Positions 1 to 4,808 of a stretch of 5,651 bases of DNA are shown here, piece after piece. The stretch spans positions 1 through 5,651 of the forward strand of contig JAAYVT010000315.1 of NCBI GenBank assembly GCA_012517025.1. The letters are read 5' to 3'. The position numbers and the translations under genes are program-made. The first letter of the stretch is position 1. The number at the start of each line of letters is the position of its first letter. Origin of the DNA: Phyllobacteriaceae bacterium (lineage in GTDB: Bacteria; Pseudomonadota; Alphaproteobacteria; Rhizobiales; Ancalomicrobiaceae). The notes under the pieces were generated by a model, which saw only the letters and a program-made list of their open reading frames with translations, did no database searches and had not been told where the DNA came from.

Positions 1-1
1 C

Positions 2-307
2 AAGGCCCGCGCCGCCCGCGACGCCCTGGTCGCCGGCCTGCGCGCCGCCGGCCTCGCCGTCGAGCCGCCCGACCAGGGGCTGCATCTGGTCGTGCCGCTG
101 CCCGACGCCGTCGACGACACCGCTCCGATCGCCCCGCTCGCCGCCGCCGGGCTCGGCGCGCGGGCGCTGTCGACCACCGCCGTCGGGCCGGCGCGGCGGC
201 GCGGACTGGTCGTCGGCTTCTCCGGCTGGCCGGCGGAGGACTTCACGACGGCGACGCGAAACGCCGCGCCGATCCTCGCCGCCCTCGCCGAGGCCGCGCG
301 GCGGTGA
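2..307 (+). CDS. C-terminal part of a MocR-type (GntR/aminotransferase class I) regulator
   Basis: An open frame enters from the left edge and ends at TGA 305-307, giving the last 101 residues of a longer protein. The pattern fits the small-domain end of fold-type I PLP aminotransferases. A stretch of alternating Ala/Leu/Arg (RDALVAGLRAAGL) is followed by QGLHLVVPLPDAVDD, the Gly-Leu-His-Leu turn typical of MocR/PdxR regulators. It then shows a GLGARALS segment and GLVVGFSGW near the C-terminus, equivalent to the 'GL-LGF-W' strand of MocR proteins. In that family an N-terminal winged-helix domain binds DNA and the aminotransferase domain senses a PLP-linked or amino ligand. The DNA-binding domain would lie upstream of the window and is not visible, so a true aminotransferase cannot be excluded. 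It reads toward the ferredoxin and phenol hydroxylase genes. A role in controlling them is inference only. Confidence 0.75.
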   Translation, partial: KARAARDALVAGLRAAGLAVEPPDQGLHLVVPLPDAVDDTAPIAPLAAAGLGARALSTTAVGPARRRGLVVGFSGWPAEDFTTATRNAAPILAALAEAARR

Positions 308-350
308 CGACGGCCCGGCCGCGACCATTTGTGCATACGGCTTTTCTTCA

Positions 351-400
351 AATCTCGAAATTATGATTGACAGCTCCGACGCCCCATCGGATAAGCGAAG
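351..400 (+). promoter_or_regulatory. Promoter P1 upstream of the ferredoxin gene
   Basis: A perfect -35 hexamer TTGACA (367-372) is followed by a 17-nt spacer and the -10 hexamer GATAAG (390-395, four of six bases of TATAAT). Transcription should start near 402. Immediately upstream, 351-362 reads AATCTCGAAATT, a near-palindromic AT-rich box where an activator site or UP element would sit, in otherwise very GC-rich DNA. The tail CGAAG (396-400) follows the -10. All of these blocks recur at exactly the same spacing in the promoter at 1081-1130. The start lies about 180 nt before the ferredoxin GTG, leaving a long leader. Confidence 0.7.
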
Positions 401-442
401 ATGAGGAGATCAGGCGATCCGGAAGAGACCGCCGACCTTCTC

Positions 443-578
443 GGGGAGAGAACCGCCGGAAGGCCACGCCTTTCGTCGCGCCGGAGCGCCGTCTCCGCGC
501 GGCTCGGGTCGTCGTGACCGTCTCTCCCCCCGCCCCGTGGCGCCTCGGCGTCGCGGCCGTCGAAGACGCGAGGGGAGG
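443..578 (+). promoter_or_regulatory. Possible structured leader that could mask the ferredoxin ribosome binding site
   Basis: Within the predicted leader, the pyrimidine run TCTCTCCCC (521-529) is a perfect 9-base complement of GGGGAGAGA (443-451). Part of the same run, CTCCCC (524-529), is also complementary to GGGGAG (572-577) inside the ferredoxin Shine-Dalgarno sequence GAGGGGAGG (570-578). The two pairings exclude each other, the arrangement expected of a translational switch. This comes from reading complementarity by eye. Purine-rich ribosome sites pair easily with pyrimidine runs by chance in GC-rich DNA, so the call is weak. Confidence 0.25.
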
Positions 579-583
579 TAGAC

Positions 584-952
584 GTGAGCCAACGTTTCAC
601 GATCGTCGTGGAAGGAAGCGGCAGCGCCGATTGCGGCGCCGGCGAGCGCGTGCTGGTGGCGCTGGAGCGCGCCCAAGGCTTCGGTCGGCTGAAGAACCTC
701 CCTTGTCGCCTGCCGGTCGGCTGTCGCCGCGGCGGGTGCGGCATCTGTCGCGCCCGAGTGGTCGAGGGACGGTATCGCCGCGACGTGATGAGCCGCGCCC
801 ACGTCGACGTCGAGGAAGAGGCCGACGGCATCGTCCTGGCCTGCGCCATCTATCCGGAGAGCGATCTCGTCCTACGCCTGGAGCCGAAGCGGCTCGGCAA
901 GGCCGAACGCAAGATCGAGATCGCCGCCGCGATCGCCCTCCCCGCACCCTGA
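584..952 (+). CDS. XylT/DmpQ-like chloroplast-type [2Fe-2S] ferredoxin
   Basis: This 122-residue protein starts at GTG 584, five bases after a strong Shine-Dalgarno sequence (GAGGGGAGG, 570-578). It has the plant-type cluster pattern C47-x4-C52-x2-C55 and a fourth ligand C87 in LACAIYP. The surrounding text, C41-RLPVGC then GGCGICRARV and the MSR-HV segment (69-74), matches the XylT/NahT/DmpQ family. The family also keeps a Cys six residues before the first ligand, here C41. Known members donate electrons to inactivated catechol 2,3-dioxygenase, reducing its active-site iron back to Fe(II). A segment of about eight residues (33-40, FGRLKNLP) before C41 looks inserted relative to XylT as I remember it. 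In Pseudomonas the gene follows dmpP; here it comes before dmpK and has its own promoter. Family assignment is firm. The catechol dioxygenase partner is inferred and not in the window. Confidence 0.9.
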   Translation: MSQRFTIVVEGSGSADCGAGERVLVALERAQGFGRLKNLPCRLPVGCRRGGCGICRARVVEGRYRRDVMSRAHVDVEEEADGIVLACAIYPESDLVLRLEPKRLGKAERKIEIAAAIALPAP

Positions 953-957
953 CGCGA

Positions 958-976
958 CGACCCGGCGAACGGGTCG
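958..976 (+). terminator. Stem-loop just after the ferredoxin stop, possible terminator or processing hairpin
   Basis: CGACCCG (958-964) and CGGGTCG (970-976) form a perfect 7-bp stem around the loop GCGAA, starting five bases after the ferredoxin TGA. No T-run follows directly, so it is not a standard intrinsic terminator. It may be a 3'-end stabilising structure or a weak terminator separating the ferredoxin message from the hydroxylase operon, which has its own promoter downstream. Confidence 0.4.
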
Positions 977-1080
977 AAGCCGACGACGGTTCCGGTTCGT
1001 CTTTCGCCGCGACGGTTTCGTCGCCGCAGGTGAAGTCGTGCCGCCGCGACGGACAGATCAGAACGACGAAATATCAGATT

Positions 1081-1130
1081 AATTTCGATATTATCGTTGA
1101 CATTCGATGATCTGACCGAGATAACCGAAG
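1081..1130 (+). promoter_or_regulatory. Promoter P2 of the phenol hydroxylase operon
   Basis: TTGACA (1097-1102), a 17-nt spacer and GATAAC (1120-1125) form a sigma70-like promoter, with the start expected near 1132, about 52 nt before the dmpK GTG. Upstream, 1081-1092 reads AATTTCGATATT, matching the box at the ferredoxin promoter in 10 of 12 bases. CGAAG follows the -10 as it does there. An additional inverted pair, CGAAAT (1067-1072) and ATTTCG (1082-1087), overlaps the box and could extend an operator. The 231-nt gap between ferredoxin and dmpK is otherwise without a gene. It has one further short inverted repeat at 1009-1024 (6-bp arms). Confidence 0.75.
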
Positions 1131-1183
1131 CAACCAAGACGGGGCGGCCGGACGGCACGACCCGCATTCATCGGGAGGCGATC

Positions 1184-1528
1184 GTGGCAGAGGAGAGGCC
1201 CGACGAGCGCGTCGCGCACAGCGACGACGCGTCGATGCAGGCGCGCGTCCGTATTCTCGGAACACGCCTCGGACGGTTCGTCGAGTTCGAGTTCTCGCTC
1301 GGAGACGACGACCTCGCCGTCGAGCTCATTCTGCCGACCAGAGCCTTCGAAGACTTCTGCCGCGCCCGACGCGCCGTCGTGCTGCCGCCCGATCCCGCCA
1401 CCGCGGAGATGGTGGAGCAGATGGCTTGGCGAGCCGGCCAGCCGGGCCTGCTGCGTCGCACGACGCGGGAGGAGCCGGCGGACGAACAGGAGGGGGCGGG
1501 AACGGAGCCCCGAGGGAGGAAGCGGTGA
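1184..1528 (+). CDS. dmpK: Phenol hydroxylase assembly protein (DmpK/PHK family)
   Basis: This 114-residue protein is the first gene of the hydroxylase operon. The core, residues 21-70, carries the family signature: RVRILGTRLGRFVEFEF, then LAVELILPTRAFEDFC and the hydrophobic VVLPP strand. DmpK-type proteins are not part of the active enzyme. They bind the hydroxylase and are needed in vivo for a productive, iron-loaded complex. I chose GTG 1184 because GGGAGG (1173-1178) sits five bases ahead. Starts further upstream would fall in or before the promoter, and the internal ATG 1235 has no ribosome site. At 114 residues it is longer than the roughly 70-90 I expect for the family. The extra length is a polar N-terminus and a highly charged tail (91-114, RRTTREEPADEQEG...). 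Its stop overlaps the dmpL start by four bases (GTGA), indicating translational coupling. Confidence 0.88.
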   Translation: MAEERPDERVAHSDDASMQARVRILGTRLGRFVEFEFSLGDDDLAVELILPTRAFEDFCRARRAVVLPPDPATAEMVEQMAWRAGQPGLLRRTTREEPADEQEGAGTEPRGRKR

Positions 1529-2514
1529 CAGTCCAGATCAAGACCATCGATCTCGAGCCGAAGCGTCAGACGTTCGGCCACGTCGCGCGCCGCCTCGGCG
1601 GCGACAAGCCGGCGACGCGCTACCAGGAGGGGACGCTCGACGTCCAGGCGACCGACAACTTCCACTACAAGCCGCTGTGGGAGCCCGAGTACTGGCATTA
1701 CGACAAGCGCAAGACCGCCGTCGTGATGGAAGACTGGTACGCGCCGCTCGATCCCCGGCAGTACTACTACGCCACCTACAACATCGCCCGCGCCAACATG
1801 CAACAGGCGGTCGATCGCAACTTCGCCTTCGTCGAGGAACGCGATCTCCTCGGCAAGGCCGATGCGGCGACCCGGCAGGCCCTGATCGAGAAGCTCCTGC
1901 CGATCCGCCATCTGCACTGGGGCTCCAACATGAACATGGCGGAGATCTGCCAGCGCGGTTGGGGCACGGCGATCACCGCCCCGTGCATCTTTTCCGCCGC
2001 CGATCATCTCGGCATGGCCCAGATCGTCTCGCGCATCGGCCTCGTCCTCGACGGGCAGACCGGCACCTCGCTCGACACCGCCAAGGAAGCCTGGCTGACC
2101 GATCCGGCTTGGCAGGGCGTGCGCAAGCTGATCGAGGACAGCTTCGTCGAGCGCGACTGGGTCCACCTCTACGTCGCCCAGACCCTCGGCGTGAACGCCG
2201 TGCTGCTCGACATGGTCCATCGCCACTGCGAGGCCGCCTGGGGGCCGCTCGCCCTGCCGGTCGCGATGCTGACCGAGTTCATGGCCGACTGGCGGGCCGA
2301 GGAAGGCAAGTGGTCGGACGCCGTGGTCAAGACCATCGCCGCGGAGAGCGAGGCCAACAAGGCGCTCGTCTCGGGCTGGGCGAAGACCTGGATCGACCGG
2401 GCCGAGGAGGCCGGCGCGACGCTGGCGACCACGCTCGTCGGCGACGCCGCCCCGGCGAAGACGGCGGCCGACGCCGCTCGCACCCGTGCCCGCGCGCTCG
2501 GCCTGACCCTCTGA
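1525..2514 (+). CDS. dmpL: Phenol hydroxylase beta subunit (DmpL)
   Basis: The 329-residue product has the length normal for DmpL. It belongs to the ferritin-like beta subunits of bacterial multicomponent monooxygenases, which scaffold the (alpha-beta-gamma)2 hydroxylase but carry no iron. Recognisable blocks are the N-terminal IKTIDLEPKRQTFGHVARR, the GDKPATRYQE segment (near 27-36), NFHYKPLWEPEYW, the aromatic YYYATYNIARANMQQAVDRNF and HLHWGSNMNMAEICQRGWGTAI. The C-terminus (about 290-329) is Ala/Arg-rich and likely helical. The start is GTG 1525, overlapping the dmpK stop and preceded by GGGAGGA (1514-1520). The match with DmpL at the N-terminus (IKT...RQT-G...R) supports this start over the longer open frame that begins inside dmpK. 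Confidence 0.95.
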   Translation: MTVQIKTIDLEPKRQTFGHVARRLGGDKPATRYQEGTLDVQATDNFHYKPLWEPEYWHYDKRKTAVVMEDWYAPLDPRQYYYATYNIARANMQQAVDRNFAFVEERDLLGKADAATRQALIEKLLPIRHLHWGSNMNMAEICQRGWGTAITAPCIFSAADHLGMAQIVSRIGLVLDGQTGTSLDTAKEAWLTDPAWQGVRKLIEDSFVERDWVHLYVAQTLGVNAVLLDMVHRHCEAAWGPLALPVAMLTEFMADWRAEEGKWSDAVVKTIAAESEANKALVSGWAKTWIDRAEEAGATLATTLVGDAAPAKTAADAARTRARALGLTL

Positions 2515-2531
2515 CCGAAGGACCGCCATCC

Positions 2532-2804
2532 ATGGCCCAGATCGCTTCGATCACCCTTCTGCACAACGACGACGCCCGCCCGATCATCGAGGCGATCCTC
2601 GCCGACAATCCCGGCGTCCGCGTCCTCAACATGCCCGGCGCGGTCAAGCTCGACTGCGACGACACGCTCACCATCAACCGCGCCTCGGTCGAGGAACGTC
2701 TCGGCCGGTCGTGGGAGCCGCAGGAGATCCAGCTGGTGCTGATCTCGATGGCCGGCAACCTCGACGAGGACGACGACCACTTCACCCTGAGCTGGAAGCA
2801 CTGA
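2532..2804 (+). CDS. dmpM: Phenol hydroxylase effector/coupling protein (DmpM)
   Basis: This 90-residue protein equals DmpM in length and lacks any cofactor motif, as expected for the MmoB/DmpM regulatory family. It docks on the hydroxylase near the diiron site, speeds turnover and couples electron use to substrate oxidation. Family landmarks are HNDDARPIIEAILADNP (11-27), a central basic-acidic strand, SVEERLGRSWEPQEI (52-66) and the C-terminal GNLDEDDDHFTLSWKH, very close to DmpM's acidic ending. The ATG at 2532 follows GAAGGA (2516-2521) with a somewhat long spacing of ten bases. The gene lies 17 bases after dmpL and 26 before dmpN, within one transcript. Confidence 0.95.
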   Translation: MAQIASITLLHNDDARPIIEAILADNPGVRVLNMPGAVKLDCDDTLTINRASVEERLGRSWEPQEIQLVLISMAGNLDEDDDHFTLSWKH

Positions 2805-2830
2805 ACGGACGGACGAGGGAGGACGACACG

Positions 2831-4345
2831 ATGGCTCCGAAGAAGCTCGGGCTGAAGCAGCGCTACGCCCACATGACGCGCGGTCTCGATTGGGAGACCA
2901 CCTATCAGCCGATGGACGCGGTGTTCCCCTACGACACGTTCGAGGGGATCAAGATCAAGGACTGGTCGGCCTGGGAGGATCCCTTCCGCCTGACCATGGA
3001 CGCCTATTGGAAGTTTCAGGCGGAGAAGGAGCGCAAGCTCTACGCCGTGCTCGACGCCTTCGCCCAGAACAACGGCCAGACCGGCGTCTCCGACGGGCGT
3101 TACATCAACGTGCTGAAGCTGTTCCTGACCGGCATCTCGCCGGAGGAATACCAGGCCCATCGCGGCTTCGCCTTCACCGGCCGCCACCTGCGCGGCGCCG
3201 GCCCGCGCGTCGCCTGCCAGATGCAGTCGATCGACGAGCTGCGCCACATCCAGACGCAGATCCACACGATCAGCCAGTACAACAAGTTCTTCGACGGCAT
3301 CTCCGAGTTCCCGCACATGCACGATCGCGTGTGGTACCTCTCGGTGCCGAAGTCGTTCTTCGACGACGCGCGGACGGCGGGGCCGTTCGAGTTCATGATC
3401 GCGATCGGCTTCGCGTTCGAATACGTGCTGACCAACCTGTTGTTCGTGCCGTTCATGTCGGGCGCGGCCTACAACGGCGACATGTCGACCGTCACCTTCG
3501 GCTTCTCGGCGCAGTCCGACGAGAGCCGGCACATGACGCTCGGCATCGAGGTGATCAAGTTCCTGCTGGAACAGCACCCCGACAACCTGCCGATCGTCCA
3601 GCGTTGGGTCGACAAGTGGTTCTGGCGCGGCTTCCGCGTCCTCGGCCTCGTCGCCATGATGATGGACTACATGCTGCCGAAGAAGGTGATGAGCTGGAAG
3701 GAAGCCTGGGAGATCTACTTCACCGAGGCCGGCGGCTCGCTGTTCCAGGATCTCGCCCGCTACGGGCTCAAGGTGCCGAAGTACGCCGACGTGGCGACCG
3801 AGGCCTGCGAGCACATCTCGCATCAGAACTGGGCGGTGTTCTATCAATACACCCACGCCGCGGCGTTCCACACCTGGATGCCGGACAAGGAGCACCTCGA
3901 TTGGCTGTCGGAGAAATATCCGAACACCTTCGACAAGTACTACCGTCCGCGGTGGGAGATGTGGGCCGAGATGGAGAAGCAGGGCAAGCGCTTCTACAAT
4001 CCGTCGCTGCCGCAGCTCTGCCAGGTCTGCCAGATCCCGATGGCCTACACCGAGCCGGGCGACCCGACCAAGATCGCCTTCCGCTGCTCGGAAGTCGGCG
4101 GCGAGATCTACCACACCTGTTCGGGCGGCTGTAAGGACATCTTCGACGCCGAGCCGGAGAAATACGTCCAGTCGTGGCTGCCGGTGCACCAGATCTTCCA
4201 GGGCAACTGTGGCGGCGCGACGATCCCGGACGTGCTCAACTACTACCGGATGAACGTCGGCGCCGACAACATGGACTACATGGGATCGCCCGATCAGAAA
4301 CTGTGGGACGAGTGGCACGGCGCCAAGGCGCGTGAAGCCGTCTGA
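2831..4345 (+). CDS. dmpN: Phenol hydroxylase alpha subunit with the diiron active site (DmpN)
   Basis: This 504-residue catalytic subunit inserts one oxygen atom from O2 into the aromatic ring. All six diiron ligands are present with family spacing: E106 (EEYQ), E136 and H139 in IDELRH, E197 (FAFEY), and E231 and H234 in SDESRH. The long conserved run from VWYLSVPKSFFDDARTAGPFEF through NLLFVPFMSGAAYNGDM to MMMDYMLPKKVMSW is characteristic of phenol hydroxylase/toluene 2-monooxygenase alpha subunits. It sets the protein apart from the TmoA and MmoX branches. Near the C-terminus a YHS-like module has C397-x2-C400 and C430-x3-C434, a plausible metal-binding set; C419 lies between them. The length is close to the roughly 515 I recall for DmpN, with a slightly shorter tail. 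ATG 2831 follows GAGGGAGGA (2815-2823). The sequence looks intact and catalytically competent. Confidence 0.97.
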   Translation: MAPKKLGLKQRYAHMTRGLDWETTYQPMDAVFPYDTFEGIKIKDWSAWEDPFRLTMDAYWKFQAEKERKLYAVLDAFAQNNGQTGVSDGRYINVLKLFLTGISPEEYQAHRGFAFTGRHLRGAGPRVACQMQSIDELRHIQTQIHTISQYNKFFDGISEFPHMHDRVWYLSVPKSFFDDARTAGPFEFMIAIGFAFEYVLTNLLFVPFMSGAAYNGDMSTVTFGFSAQSDESRHMTLGIEVIKFLLEQHPDNLPIVQRWVDKWFWRGFRVLGLVAMMMDYMLPKKVMSWKEAWEIYFTEAGGSLFQDLARYGLKVPKYADVATEACEHISHQNWAVFYQYTHAAAFHTWMPDKEHLDWLSEKYPNTFDKYYRPRWEMWAEMEKQGKRFYNPSLPQLCQVCQIPMAYTEPGDPTKIAFRCSEVGGEIYHTCSGGCKDIFDAEPEKYVQSWLPVHQIFQGNCGGATIPDVLNYYRMNVGADNMDYMGSPDQKLWDEWHGAKAREAV

Positions 4346-4376
4346 TCCGTCAACCAAGACATGAACGCGACGGTTT

Positions 4377-4402
4377 CCGGGCGGCGCCTGCCGCCGCCCC
4401 GG
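4377..4402 (+). other. GC-rich hairpin between dmpN and dmpO
   Basis: The 78-nt gap between dmpN and dmpO is the longest inside the operon. It holds an inverted repeat with CCGGG-CGGCG (4377-4386) on the left, loop CCTGC and the right arm 4392-4402. This gives ten G:C pairs with one bulged C at 4397. No T-run follows, so it is unlikely to stop transcription by itself. It may stabilise the upstream dmpKLMN message or lower expression of dmpO and dmpP. It lies 21 bases before the dmpO ATG, close to that gene's ribosome site GGGGAGGA (4411-4418). Confidence 0.55.
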
Positions 4403-4423
4403 GCCTTCGCGGGGAGGACATCC

Positions 4424-4792
4424 ATGCCGGTCACCGCACTCGCCCCCGGTTACGCAGAAAAGATCGAGCATCGCGACGCGCTGAAGAACTTCCACGGCAA
4501 CATGCTGGTCTACGTGCATTGGGAGGACCATCTCTCCTTCTGCTCGGCGATCGCCTTCCCCTTGCCGCCGGCCATGCCCTTCGCGGCGATGGTCGAACAG
4601 GTGATCAAGCCCGCCTACGCGGCACACCCGGAAGCCGAGAAGATCGACTGGTCGACGGTCGTCTGGACGATCGACGGCAAGACGGTCACGCCCGACCTCG
4701 CGGCCTCGTTGGAGGCGAACGGGATGAAGCACAAGTCGCTCGTCCGCTTCTCGACCCCCGGCCTCGCCGGTTTCAAGGGCTCGGCGAGCTGA
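4424..4792 (+). CDS. dmpO: Phenol hydroxylase gamma subunit (DmpO)
   Basis: This 122-residue protein corresponds in length and sequence to DmpO, the small gamma subunit completing the hydroxylase. Diagnostic blocks are NFHGNMLVYVHWEDHLSFCSAIAFPLPPAMPF, the VIKPAYAAHPEAEKIDW segment and the C-terminal GMKHKSLVRFSTPGLAGF, closely paralleling the DmpO ending. It has no cofactor site. The start chosen is ATG 4424 (MPVTALAPGY), with GGGGAGGA (4411-4418) five bases upstream. An in-frame ATG at 4361 would add 21 Arg/Pro-rich residues translated from the intergenic hairpin and has no ribosome site. The stop is followed within a few bases by the dmpP ribosome site. Confidence 0.94.
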   Translation: MPVTALAPGYAEKIEHRDALKNFHGNMLVYVHWEDHLSFCSAIAFPLPPAMPFAAMVEQVIKPAYAAHPEAEKIDWSTVVWTIDGKTVTPDLAASLEANGMKHKSLVRFSTPGLAGFKGSAS

Positions 4793-4808
4793 GGAGGACC
4801 ACCGCATC

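Noticed and set aside
319..345. Possible terminator after the MocR-type gene: GCCG...CGGC followed by TTTT
   Set aside because: The stem is only four pairs with a loop of well over ten bases, too weak to support an intrinsic terminator.
421..458. Imperfect direct repeat GGAAGAGACCGCCG / GGGAGAGAACCGCCG in the ferredoxin leader
   Set aside because: It occurs only twice, is imperfect, and is within what GC/purine-rich sequence gives by chance. It is not enough to call a repeat or an operator.
401..517. 38-codon frame starting with ATG in the ferredoxin leader
   Set aside because: The ATG coincides with the predicted transcription start, has no ribosome site, and the product is an Arg/Ser-rich string typical of chance frames in GC-rich DNA.
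1153..1166. Possible sigma54 -24/-12 promoter (CGGCACGACCCGCA) just before dmpK
   Set aside because: The GGCACG half fits the -24 element, but the GG to GC distance is two bases too short for sigma54 promoters and the -12 part lacks TTGC. It also lies downstream of the better sigma70-like promoter.
1097..1183. N-terminal extension of dmpK from an upstream TTG at 1097
   Set aside because: That codon lies inside the -35 hexamer of the promoter, so it would not be transcribed. GTG 1184 has a proper ribosome site and fits the family better.
4361..4423. Upstream ATG start for dmpO adding 21 residues
   Set aside because: There is no ribosome site, the added residues are Arg/Pro-rich sequence from the hairpin, and the DmpO family begins at about the ATG at 4424.
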